Shown here: positions 1 to 9,313 of the stretch, piece after piece
Position numbering within the stretch: position 1 is the first letter of the stretch
Layout of the letters: every line of letters begins with the position of its first letter
From: RYN-230 sp963717125
GTDB lineage: Bacteria; Actinomycetota; Actinomycetes; Streptosporangiales; Streptosporangiaceae
Reading direction: 5' to 3'
NCBI GenBank assembly: GCA_963717125.1
Contig: CAVQVG010000007.1
Location: forward strand, 868,001-932,000
DNA: 64,000 bases
The notes under the pieces: generated by a model
Databases searched by the model: none
What the model was told of the DNA's origin: nothing
The model's input: only the letters and a program-made list of their open reading frames with translations
Position numbers and translations under genes: made by a program

Positions 1-1
1 G

Positions 2-175
2 CGCGCGCTGACCGAGGCGGGCGCGGATGACATCACGCTGTGGGTGCTGCAAGACAACCAGCGGGCCCGCCGGTTCTACGAAGCGGCCGGGTTCCGCGCG
101 GACGGCACCCGCCAGCTGCTCGAGCTGGGCGGCCCGGTGACCGAGGTGCGCTACCGGCTGCTGGCCGGCCGGTGA
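2..175 (+). CDS. GNAT family N-acetyltransferase, C-terminal fragment
   Basis: The last 57 codons of a gene that begins before the window. The visible part has the end of a GNAT acetyl-CoA-dependent acetyltransferase fold: a beta strand (ITLWVLQDN) followed by QRARRFYEAAGF, which matches the family's 'N..A..FYEk.GF' signature where the helix and last strands close the acetyl-CoA site. The substrate cannot be told from this fragment. The stop codon overlaps the 3' end of the convergent permease gene by about 25 bases. The family assignment is firm, but specificity is unknown. Confidence 0.8.
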   Translation, partial: RALTEAGADDITLWVLQDNQRARRFYEAAGFRADGTRQLLELGGPVTEVRYRLLAGR

Positions 176-1368
176 ACCGGGCCGGCCTGCTCCGCCGCCT
201 CCGGATCCTCGGTCAGCTCTTCCTGTTCCGCCAGCCGCGCTTCTTCGGGCGAGACCGGCAGCGGGACGGCGGTGGTCTGCCATAGCTCACGCGCGATCAC
301 CTGCAGCGCGCCGGCCACCGGGATGGACAGCAGGGCCGCCACGAACGCGCCGAACGTGCCGCCGATCCAGTCGCCGATGGACGCCCCGATCAGGATGGAC
401 AGCAGGACCAGCAGCGGATTGACTTTCACCGTCTTGCTCATCACGACCGGGTTCAGGATGTGGTTCTCGACCTGCGTGTAGACCAGGAACACGACCAGGG
501 TGATGATCCCCGCGGTCAGCGAGTGGAACACCGCGAACAGCACGGTGGGGATGCCGGCCAGCGCGCCGCCGATCATCGGCAGGAAGTTGACCAGGGCCAC
601 CCACAGCGCCCACAGCAACGGGTACGGGACGCCCGTCACCAGCAGCGTGACGAAGACGACCACCCCGGCGATGACCGAGGTGAGGATGTCGCCCAGCATG
701 TAGCCGGTCACCGAGCGGTTCACCTCATGCCCGATCCGGCCGTACCGCTCGGCCCGGGCCGGGGACATGTTGCCCAGCAGCCACTTGCGCATCTTCGGCC
801 CCTCGAGCATCAGCAGCAGGGCCAGGATGAAGATGGTGAACAGCTCGAGCAGCAAGGACACGGCGCCCTTGCCCAGGCTCAGCGCGGGCTTGGTCAGGCC
901 CTCGCCGAAAGTGACCAGCTTGGGGGTGTTTTTCTGCACCCAGGTCTGGATGTGATAGTGCCGCGCCAGGTGCCCGATCCACCCCCTGCCGTTCTCCGCC
1001 GCGTTCACATAACCAGGCAGCTTGTCGGCCAGATGGGTGATCGCGCCGGTCAGCGGGTAGCCGAACGCCACCGCCAGTCCGATGAAGACCAGCACGCCCC
1101 AGGCCGTGACCACCGCGACCGCAAAGCCGCGCCGCTTGATCTTCCACCGCTGCAGGGCGATGACCAGCGGATTCAGGATCACCGCGATGAACGCCGCCAC
1201 CAGGATCAGCAGGATGACGTCCTTGAGCCGGTAGACGACCTTGCCGAGCATGTAGGTCAGGACCACCACGCCGACCGTGGCCAGGATCGCGCGCAGCGGG
1301 ATCCCCCGGACGTCGGCCGCGGCCCACAGCCGGGCCCGCCGGGTGGGGGGCGGTGCGTCGTTGCTCAC
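151..1368 (-). CDS. AI-2E family transporter (UPF0118 permease)
   Basis: A polytopic membrane protein of about 405 residues from the GTG start used here (a further in-frame GTG lies at 1410). Hydrophobic segments begin with LRAILATVGVVVLTYMLGK and recur to the end. The family's diagnostic C-terminal block is present: GALAGIPTVLFAVF, then HILNPVVMSKTVKVNPLLVLLS and IGG.FGAFVAALLSIPVAGAL. Family members are named for the E. coli AI-2 exporter, but most have unknown cargo and some are Na+/H+ antiporters, so the substrate is not inferred. The C-terminus is charged and rich in Glu. The gene is convergent with the acetyltransferase fragment and divergent from pgm. Confidence 0.85.
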   Translation of the reverse strand: MSNDAPPPTRRARLWAAADVRGIPLRAILATVGVVVLTYMLGKVVYRLKDVILLILVAAFIAVILNPLVIALQRWKIKRRGFAVAVVTAWGVLVFIGLAVAFGYPLTGAITHLADKLPGYVNAAENGRGWIGHLARHYHIQTWVQKNTPKLVTFGEGLTKPALSLGKGAVSLLLELFTIFILALLLMLEGPKMRKWLLGNMSPARAERYGRIGHEVNRSVTGYMLGDILTSVIAGVVVFVTLLVTGVPYPLLWALWVALVNFLPMIGGALAGIPTVLFAVFHSLTAGIITLVVFLVYTQVENHILNPVVMSKTVKVNPLLVLLSILIGASIGDWIGGTFGAFVAALLSIPVAGALQVIARELWQTTAVPLPVSPEEARLAEQEELTEDPEAAEQAGPVHRPASSR

Positions 1369-1528
1369 CGGCCCATCATCGCAGCCCGCCGGGCATTTCG
1401 GGTGTGGCACCCGTGGCGGCCGGGCCGGAATACCGGAAGACTTGACTCCGGAATCGAGGGCAGTAAGGACTTGGACCCTTGCTACTCAACGCCCCTTCGT
1501 GGCACTGCCCCGGGGACAGGAGCTGACG

Positions 1529-3181
<1,653 letters not shown>

Positions 3182-3207
3182 CTCCGGCCGCTCGTGAGGG
3201 GTGGAGG

Positions 3208-4447
3208 ATGGCAGACAAGCGAGTTCTGGGCATCGTGCTGGCGGGCGGGGCGGGCAAGCGGCTGGCCCCACTGACCGCGGACCGGGCCAAGCCGGCCGTG
3301 CCGTTCGGCGGCATGTACCGGCTGGTCGACTTCGCCCTGTCCAACCTGGTCAACGCGGGGATCTTGCGGATCGCCGTGCTGACCCAGTACAAGAGCCACA
3401 GCCTGGACCGGCATATCAGCACCACGTGGCGGATGAGCACGCTGCTGGGCAACTACGTGACCCCGGTGCCGGCCCAGCAGCGGCTCGGCCCGCACTGGTA
3501 CACCGGCTCGGCCGATGCCATCTACCAGTCGCTGAACCTGATCTATGACGAGCAGCCGGACCTGGTCATCGTGTTCGGCGCCGATCACGTGTACCGGATG
3601 GACCCGCGGCAGATGATCGACCAGCACGTCGAGCACGGCGCCGGCGTCACCGTGGCCGCCATCCCGGTGTCCCGCCACGAGGCCAGCGCGTTCGGCATCA
3701 TCCACGCTGGGGCGGACGGGCTGACCCTGGAGGAGTTCCTGGAGAAGCCCGCCGACCCGCCCCCGCTGCCCGGCCGGCCCGAGGAGTGCTACGCCTCGAT
3801 GGGCAACTACCTGTTCTCCGCCGACGTGCTGATCGAGGCGCTGCGCAAGGACGCGGCCAGCCCGACCAGCCGGCACGACATGGGTGGCGACATCATCCCG
3901 ATGATGGTCGAGGAGGGCACCGCGCAGGTGTACGACTTCCAGACCAACCACGTGCCGGGCGCGACCGAGCGCGACGCCGGCTACTGGCGCGATGTCGGCA
4001 CGCTGGACTCCTACTTCGACGCGCACATGGACCTGTGCGCCGTGCACCCGGTGTTCAACCTGTACAACGGCCGCTGGCCGATCCTCACCGACGTGCCCTC
4101 ATTGCCACCCGCGAAGTTCGTGCACGACTCCGGCGACCGGGTCGGCCGGGCCATCGACAGCCTGGTCAGCAACGGCGTGATCGTGTCCGGCGGCCTGGTC
4201 CGCGAGTCAGTGCTGTCGCCCGGGGTCCGGGTGAACAGCTGGTCCCGGGTAGAACGGTCGGTGATCCTGAACAACACGATCATCGGCCTGGCACGCGGTG
4301 ATCAGGAACGCGATCATCGACAAGAACGTGACCGTTCCTGAGGGCGTCGTCATCGGGGTGGACAAGGAGCAGGACCGGGCGCGTGGCTTCGCGGTGTCCG
4401 CGGGCGGGATCACCGTGGTGGGCAAGAGCCAGAAGGTGACCGGGTGA
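3208..4447 (+). CDS. glgC: glucose-1-phosphate adenylyltransferase, frameshifted near the 3' end
   Basis: Makes ADP-glucose from glucose-1-phosphate and ATP, the committed step of glycogen synthesis. The N-terminal nucleotidyltransferase domain is intact: LAGGAGKRLAPLT, then FALSNLVNAGI, GSADAIYQSLNLI, FGADHVYRMD and GYWRDVGTLDSYFDAH. The left-handed beta-helix follows. After NNTIIGL (about 4290) the ATG frame runs into a non-homologous tail and stops at 4341. The expected ending (VIRNAIIDKNV, then IGVDKEQDRARGF and GITVVGK) continues one base out of register to a TGA at 4445-4447. One extra base near 4290-4300 explains this. The shifted stop overlaps the glgA GTG start, as expected for the original gene. 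Without correction the product lacks about 35 C-terminal residues. Confidence 0.9.
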
Positions 4448-5580
4448 AGGTCGCCCTGCTCACCAGGGAGTACCCGCCGGACGTCTACGGCGGGGCCGGG
4501 GTGCACGTCGCCTACCTGGCCCGGGAGCTGGCCAGCCGGGTCGAGCTCACCGTGCACTGCGAGGGCGGCGAGCGCCCCGGCGCGGTGGCCCACCAGCCGT
4601 GGGACCGGCTGGCCGGGGCCAACCAGGCGTTGCGCACCATGTCCGTGGACCTGGCCATGACGGCCGCGGTCAGCGGGACCGACCTGGTGCACTCGCACAC
4701 TTGGTACGCGAACCTCGGCGGGCACCTGGCGTCGCTGCTGTACGGCGTGCCGCACGTGATGACCGTGCACTCGCTGGAGCCACTGCGGCCGTGGAAGAGG
4801 GAGCAACTGGGCGGCGGGTACGCGCTGTCCAGCTGGTGCGAGAAGGTGGCGGTGGAGTCGGCGGCCGCGGTTATCGCGGTGTCCGACGGGATGCGGGCCG
4901 ACGTGCTGGCCGCCTACCCGGCCGTCGCCCCCGAGCGGGTGCACGTCATCCGCAACGGCATCGACAGCGCCGAGTACGCCCCCGATCCCGGCACGGCGGT
5001 GCTGGACCGGTACGGCGTGGACCCGGCCCGGCCGGCCGTCATCTTCGTCGGCCGGATCACCCGGCAGAAGGGCGTGCCGGTGCTGCTCCGCGCGGCCGGC
5101 CACCTGGCCCCGGAGGCGCAACTGGTGCTGTGCGCCGGGCAGCCGGACACCCCCGAGCTGGCCGCCGAGGTCACTGACCTCGTGACCAGCCTGCAGGCGA
5201 TCCGGTCCGGGGTGGTCTGGATCCCGGAGATGCTGCCCAGGCGGGAGATCGTCCAGCTGCTGTCGCACGCGACGGTGTTCGCCTGCCCGTCGCTGTACGA
5301 GCCGCTGGGCATCGTCAACCTGGAGGCGATGGCCTGCGGCACGGCGGTGGTCGGCTCCCAGGTGGGCGGCATCCCCGAGGTGGTGGCCGACGGCGAGACC
5401 GGTCTGCTGGTCCCCCTGGGCGACCCGGCCGCGCTGGCCGCCGCGCTGAACGCGCTGATCCTCGACCCGGCCCTGGCGGCCGCCATGGGCGCCGCCGGGC
5501 GCAAGCGCGCCGCCGCCGAGTTCGGCTGGGACACCATCGCCGCCCAGACCGCCGACCTGTACGCCGCCCTGCTCCGCTAG
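4444..5580 (+). CDS. glgA: glycogen synthase, actinobacterial GT4 type
   Basis: A GT4-family glucosyltransferase of 378 residues that uses ADP-glucose. In actinobacteria this short type may also make maltose-1-phosphate (called GlgM), so the acceptor is uncertain. Visible motifs are the N-terminal REYPPDVYGGAGVHVAYLA, the linker HSLEPLRPWKREQLGGGY, the nucleotide domain start VIFVGRITRQKGVPVLL and the E-x7-E catalytic motif region PSLYEPLGIVNLEAMACG. The GTG start sits in a GTGA overlap with the true (shifted) glgC stop, which indicates translational coupling. Its stop codon overlaps the stop of the convergent small gene by three bases. Confidence 0.92.
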   Translation: MKVALLTREYPPDVYGGAGVHVAYLARELASRVELTVHCEGGERPGAVAHQPWDRLAGANQALRTMSVDLAMTAAVSGTDLVHSHTWYANLGGHLASLLYGVPHVMTVHSLEPLRPWKREQLGGGYALSSWCEKVAVESAAAVIAVSDGMRADVLAAYPAVAPERVHVIRNGIDSAEYAPDPGTAVLDRYGVDPARPAVIFVGRITRQKGVPVLLRAAGHLAPEAQLVLCAGQPDTPELAAEVTDLVTSLQAIRSGVVWIPEMLPRREIVQLLSHATVFACPSLYEPLGIVNLEAMACGTAVVGSQVGGIPEVVADGETGLLVPLGDPAALAAALNALILDPALAAAMGAAGRKRAAAEFGWDTIAAQTADLYAALLR

Positions 5581-5882
5581 CGCGAGGTGGCCGGCTCCAC
5601 GCTGCCGCTGGCGATGGTGGCTACCACGCGCTGAGTGGTCTCGCTGCCGGTGAGCGCGGCCACCATGCTGTCCCGGCAGACCTCGTAGGAGTAGGTCACG
5701 CCTTCGCCGTTCGCGTGCATCTGCGCCCAGTTGCGGATGGCCTGGATCTCGGCGCGGTCGTTCCCCTCCTGCCCCTCGGTGGCGCTTTCCGGGCTGGACA
5801 TCTCCGACTGCTGCATGTTCGGCGGTGTGGTCCCGGCTGGCCAGATCCGCACCAGGTACTTGGTGACCAGGGGAGCGCTCAC
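5577..5882 (-). CDS. hypothetical protein, about 101 residues
   Basis: I do not recognise a family. From a GTG start at 5882 the product begins VSAPLVTKYLVRIWPAG and ends IASGSVEPATSR. It has no signal peptide or membrane segment. The middle is rich in Ser and Glu, followed by a helix-like stretch (DRAEIQAIRNWAQMHANG) and a single Cys. An in-frame extension to 6026 is Pro/Arg-rich and looks non-coding. The open frame ends exactly against the glgA stop. Existence as a real gene is supported by the protein-like composition compared with the other frames, but nothing shows its role. Confidence 0.55.
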   Translation of the reverse strand: MSAPLVTKYLVRIWPAGTTPPNMQQSEMSSPESATEGQEGNDRAEIQAIRNWAQMHANGEGVTYSYEVCRDSMVAALTGSETTQRVVATIASGSVEPATSR

Positions 5883-5953
5883 GGGGTCACCCCACGAGCT
5901 GGGCTGTGCGCGGCTGGCACGCGGCGCCGCCCATCGCAGGCCACCGGGACAGG

Positions 5954-6036
5954 GGACATGCGGCCAACGGTACCGTCTGGGCGAGGTCGGCTCTACCTTG
6001 CCCGCAACCGCCGCATGTCCGGGCAAATTCGCCCGG
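5954..6036. repeat. inverted repeat and short hairpin upstream of the IS
   Basis: GGACATGCGG at 5954-5963 is repeated in inverse orientation as CCGCATGTCC at 6011-6020, 47 bases apart. A compact hairpin, CCGGGC-AAATTC-GCCCGG, occupies 6019-6036. They lie between the small unknown gene and the IS. They could be a terminator or a regulatory site; no gene is visible in 5883-6064. Confidence 0.5.
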
Positions 6037-6064
6037 CGGCATAGCCGATAAGCCGAAAACCATC

Positions 6065-6097
6065 AGCGCGGTGCATTGTGCCTCGCCGGCGGGCTGT
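6065..6097. repeat. left copy of a 33-bp perfect inverted repeat flanking the IS
   Basis: Begins AGCGCGGTGCATTGTGCCTC and continues GCCGGCGGGCTGT. It is the exact reverse complement of 7944-7976. The outer 20 bases also match the arm of the solitary palindrome at 20934-20979 with one change. So only the inner part (from GGGCTGT at 6091) is probably the transposon end. The outer part is probably half of a host palindrome. GCCGGC at 6085-6090 would be the target duplication. Confidence 0.85.
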
Positions 6098-7950
6098 GTC
6101 GGATTCGTTTTGGCTGGCGGGGCGCGAGGTGGCGTTGCCGGGCTGGCTGGGCTGGGCGGCCGGGATTCGGGCTGGGCGGGCGGGCCGGGCTGGGCGGCCG
6201 GGGCCCTGGTCGTCAGCCGGGCAGGGCGGCGAGGGCAGCGGGGGTGAGGTTCCCGGTGGTGATGGCCTTGAAGAGGTTGTGCACGGTGACGGTGAATCGC
6301 CATTCGGCGCTGGCTTTGGGTTTACCGCGGGTGGCCAGCTGGCGGATGCCCATGTTGTGCTTGATGTGCCCGTGGGGGGTCTCGGCGATGTGGCCGCGTT
6401 TGCGGTAGGCGGTGATGCCTTCGCTGGCGGCCAGCCGGGCGGCCATCGCCGCGATCGGCCCGCCATTATCGTCGTGGGCGTCCCGCTCACCGTCCCAGGC
6501 GGTGGTGTCCTGGGCGGTGGCGGCCTGGCGTGCGGTTTTCTCCAGGTCGCGGTGCTTGCCGACGGCGATCAGCCGGTCGGGGCCAGCGGCGGTGAGGTTG
6601 TCCCCCGACAGGTACCCGGCGTCGGCCAGCACCAGCCCGATCCTGCTGCCGTCGTCGTCCTGGGTGGCGCTGGCCGGCGCCGGCTGGTGGGCCGTGATCA
6701 GCGTGGCGGCGTCTTCGGCCTGGCGCAGCATCGGGGTGAACCACCCGGTATCGGTGGTGTCGCAGGTGAGCTCGGTGGCGATGATCAGCCCGTCTTCGCT
6801 GGTCATGTTCTGGGCGTTGTAACCCTGGATGAACCCGCCGCCGCGGACCGGCATCAGCCGCGAGTCCGGGTCGGTGATGTTGCGGACCGGCCCGCAGGAG
6901 CTCGCGGCGGCCTGGCGCTGCGCCTCAGCGGCCCTGGCTTCTGCCCTGGCCAGGCGGGCGCGGGCGGCCCGCACGCGCCCGCAGTCCTCCACGCCCCTCC
7001 TGGGACCGTCCCGGCGGCTGCCCGGCACCCGCGGCCCCGCGGCCCGCGCTTCCAGCCGCGTGATCTGCGCCGCCCGGTCAGCGCGGGCCCGGTCCAGCCG
7101 CGCCCGGGCCGCGGCCACCGCCGCAGCCAGTGGCGGCGGCCCCGGCGCGCGGCCCCCGCGGGCCAGGTAATCCTGCGCCTGCGCCTCCCGGGCCGCCTCC
7201 GCGGCCTGGCGTTCTGCTTCCAGGTCCGCCAGCGCCGCGGCGATCCGGGCTGCCCGGGCCGCCGGGTTCACCGCATCCGGCGGCACCTCGTCACCACGCC
7301 GTCCTTCACCGAACAGCTCATCCTCGGCCTCATCCGCCGCCGCGTGCGCCGCCACCGCTTTGGCTGCTTCCTCCGCGGCCAGCTTCCGCAGCGTCTCCTC
7401 GCGCCGGTTCGCCGCCTTCGACGCGTTCGCGGTGACCTTCGTGCCATCCAGCGCGATCGTCCCCAGCTTCCCCATCCCCAGCTTCGCGCACAGCACCAGC
7501 ACCTCAGCGAACAGGCTCCCTGCCGCCCCGGGGAACGCCGCCCGGAACCGGGCGATCGTCACGTGATCAGGGGCATTGCCCGCGCAGATCACCCGGAACG
7601 CCACATCGGCCAGGCACGCCGCCTCGATCCGCCGCGAGGAGGTGACCCCCTGCGCATACGCCCACATCAGCAGCGTCACCAGCATGTCCGGGTCATACCC
7701 CGCCGTCCCCGGCCCGCCGGTCCGCCGCCGCGCATGAAACACCGACGTGTCCAGATGATCGCTGACCGCCCCGATCACCAGCCACACCGGATGATCCGCC
7801 GGCAGCCACTCCCGCATATCCGGCGGCAGCAGGAACGGCTGATCCCGCTGCACCGGCCTGTAGCCCTTCGCCATGGGAAAATCATCCCAAAACATCATCT
7901 ACCAGCACAAACAACACGCCGCAGGACACCAGCCGATTCTGCAACAGCCC
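6091..7950 (-). mobile_element. IS1182-family insertion sequence inserted in the centre of a palindrome
   Basis: About 1.86 kb, holding one transposase gene. The ends begin GGGCTGT on both sides; the right end reads inward GGGCTGTTGCAGAATCGG and the left GGGCTGTGTCGGATTCG, an imperfect match after seven bases. The flanking bases are GCCGGC on both sides (6085-6090 and 7951-7956), followed outward by 20-base arms that are reverse complements of each other. Joining the arms without the IS gives a perfect 46-bp palindrome like the one at 20934-20979. The boundary is therefore inferred; if the whole 33-bp repeat belongs to the IS, it spans 6065-7976. Confidence 0.75.
6213..7874 (-). CDS. IS1182-family transposase (DUF772 plus DDE domain)
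   Basis: 553 residues from ATG 7874 (an upstream ATG at 7898 is less likely). The N-terminal part (PFLLPPDMREWLPADHPVWL, then YDPDMLVTLLMWAYAQGVTSSRRIE) is the DUF772 domain of IS1182-type transposases. LGTIALDGTKVTANASK contains the first catalytic Asp. A long Arg/Ala/Glu-rich coiled-coil insertion follows (roughly residues 160-315). The later catalytic parts include LVLADAGYLSGDNL, and the C-terminal block is YRKRGHIAETPHGHIKHNMG with the last Glu. The frame is uninterrupted, so the element could be active. It is the only gene inside the IS. Confidence 0.9.
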   Translation of the reverse strand: MAKGYRPVQRDQPFLLPPDMREWLPADHPVWLVIGAVSDHLDTSVFHARRRTGGPGTAGYDPDMLVTLLMWAYAQGVTSSRRIEAACLADVAFRVICAGNAPDHVTIARFRAAFPGAAGSLFAEVLVLCAKLGMGKLGTIALDGTKVTANASKAANRREETLRKLAAEEAAKAVAAHAAADEAEDELFGEGRRGDEVPPDAVNPAARAARIAAALADLEAERQAAEAAREAQAQDYLARGGRAPGPPPLAAAVAAARARLDRARADRAAQITRLEARAAGPRVPGSRRDGPRRGVEDCGRVRAARARLARAEARAAEAQRQAAASSCGPVRNITDPDSRLMPVRGGGFIQGYNAQNMTSEDGLIIATELTCDTTDTGWFTPMLRQAEDAATLITAHQPAPASATQDDDGSRIGLVLADAGYLSGDNLTAAGPDRLIAVGKHRDLEKTARQAATAQDTTAWDGERDAHDDNGGPIAAMAARLAASEGITAYRKRGHIAETPHGHIKHNMGIRQLATRGKPKASAEWRFTVTVHNLFKAITTGNLTPAALAALPG

Positions 7951-7976
7951 GCCGGCGAGGCACAATGCACCGCGCT
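7944..7976. repeat. right copy of the 33-bp inverted repeat
   Basis: Exact reverse complement of 6065-6097. The outer 20 bases (7957-7976) are the second arm of the split palindrome, and 7951-7956 is the second GCCGGC. It lies 74 bases beyond the stop of the hydroquinone reductase gene on the minus strand, a position suited to a transcription terminator of that gene. Confidence 0.85.
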
Positions 7977-8049
7977 AATGATGGGGGCGCAGAGGAACGG
8001 ATCAGGAGTCACAGCAGCACCGGAGTTGCCAGGCTCCGGCGGCGGAGGG

Positions 8050-9039
8050 TTAGGCGGAGAGGGACTCGCGGTGGTGCGGGGCGGTCCAGTCGAGGATGGG
8101 ACCGGCCGGGACGATGCGCAGCGGGTTCAGTTGCGGGTGCGTCCGGTAGTAGTGGTTCTTGATGTGCTCGAAGTTGGTGGTCTGGCCGAACGCCGGGATC
8201 GAGTACAGGTCGCGGGCGTATGGCCACAGGTTGGGGTAGTCGGCCAGGCGGCGCAGGTTGGCCTTGAAGTGGGTCACGTACACCGCGTCGAACCGGGCCA
8301 GGGTGACCCATAGCCGCACGTCCGCCTCGGTGATCGCGTCGCCGAACAGGTACCGCCGGGTGGCCAGCCGCTCGTCCAGGTCGTCCAGCGTGGCGAACAG
8401 TTCGGCCACGGCGGCCTGGTAGGCCTGCTGAGTGGTGGCGAACCCGCACCGGTACACCCCGTTGTTGACCGTGGCGTAGACCCGCTCATTGAGCGCGTCG
8501 ATCTCCGGCCGCAGCGGCACCGGGTAGAGGTCGATCCCCGGCGTCGCCCAGGCGCCGAACTGGGTGTCCAGGTCGATCGTGATGTCGGGGAAGTTGTTCG
8601 ACACGATCCGGCCCGTCTCCTTGTCCCACAGCACCGGCACCGACATGTGCCCGTCGTAACCCGGCTCGGTCGCGTCGTAGGCGTCGCGGAGCAGGGTGAA
8701 GCCGTTGACCGGGTCCGGCGTGTACCCCGGGCCGTCCCGGAACGCCCAGCCGCGGCCGTCCCGGACCGGGTCCACCACGGACAGCGAGATCGCGTCCTCG
8801 AGGCCGAGCAGCCCGCGCACGATCGCCGACCGGTGCGCCCACGGGCAGGCCAGCGAGATGTACAGGTGATAGCGGCCGGGCTGGGCCGGGTACCCGCTGG
8901 ATCCGTCTGCGGTGATCCGGCCCTGGAACGGGTAGCGCGGCCGGACGAACGCGCCGTCCGGTCGTGGCGGGGCCTTCAGCCCGTAATCGCCGAACGTCTC
9001 GAAATCGACCGGGCTCGCCACTGCGGCGGTGCTTGTCAT
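8050..9039 (-). CDS. glutathione S-transferase family, hydroquinone-reductase type
   Basis: 329 residues. The active-site motif SLACPWAHRSAIV carries the catalytic Cys of the Xi-class GSTs (glutathionyl-hydroquinone reductases, YqjG/EcM4 type). Around it are RYPFQGRITADG at the N-terminus, the strand motif SVPVLWDKETGRIVSNNFPDI, and the helical domain with RYLFGDAITEADVRLWVTLARFD and THFKANLRRL. These enzymes reduce thiolated hydroquinones with a low-molecular-weight thiol; actinomycetes usually have mycothiol instead of glutathione, so mycothiol is the likely partner (inference). ATG 9039 is the family's normal start. The protein should be cytoplasmic and monocistronic. Confidence 0.9.
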   Translation of the reverse strand: MTSTAAVASPVDFETFGDYGLKAPPRPDGAFVRPRYPFQGRITADGSSGYPAQPGRYHLYISLACPWAHRSAIVRGLLGLEDAISLSVVDPVRDGRGWAFRDGPGYTPDPVNGFTLLRDAYDATEPGYDGHMSVPVLWDKETGRIVSNNFPDITIDLDTQFGAWATPGIDLYPVPLRPEIDALNERVYATVNNGVYRCGFATTQQAYQAAVAELFATLDDLDERLATRRYLFGDAITEADVRLWVTLARFDAVYVTHFKANLRRLADYPNLWPYARDLYSIPAFGQTTNFEHIKNHYYRTHPQLNPLRIVPAGPILDWTAPHHRESLSA

Positions 9040-9271
9040 AGAGCCGAGGCTACTTGGCGGCGAAGCGCAGGCCCAGCCGCGCCCAGGCGACCAGCACGGC
9101 AAAGCGCGGGTTTCTGCGGGCGGCGCCGGGGCCTGGCGGGTCCCGGGGGGCGAAGAGATCGGCCCGGGACCCGTTTGGAGGCTACCTCCGCAAGCCGCCC
9201 GCTGGAAGAGGCAGCCGCCAGCCAGCCGCCCGGCCCCGTTCGGCCGCCCCTCCCCCGCTTGCCCAGCCGGA

Positions 9272-9313
9272 CCTGGTTAGCCGGGTCCTGGTTAGCCGGA
9301 CCTGGTTAGCCGG
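9272..9313. repeat. three tandem copies of CCTGGTTAGCCGG
   Basis: Copies at 9272-9284, 9287-9299 and 9301-9313, with periods of 15 and 14 bases. The last copy contains the TAA stop of the PucR-type gene (9306-9308, minus strand). Its role is unknown; it could arise by slippage. Confidence 0.7.

Noticed and set aside
1442..1470. Sigma-70-like promoter of pgm with TTGACT
   Set aside because: A -35-like TTGACT is present, but no good -10 element lies at the right distance, so I do not call it.
6078..8162. Plus-strand 694-codon frame antisense to the transposase
   Set aside because: Antisense shadow without a ribosome site or family similarity.
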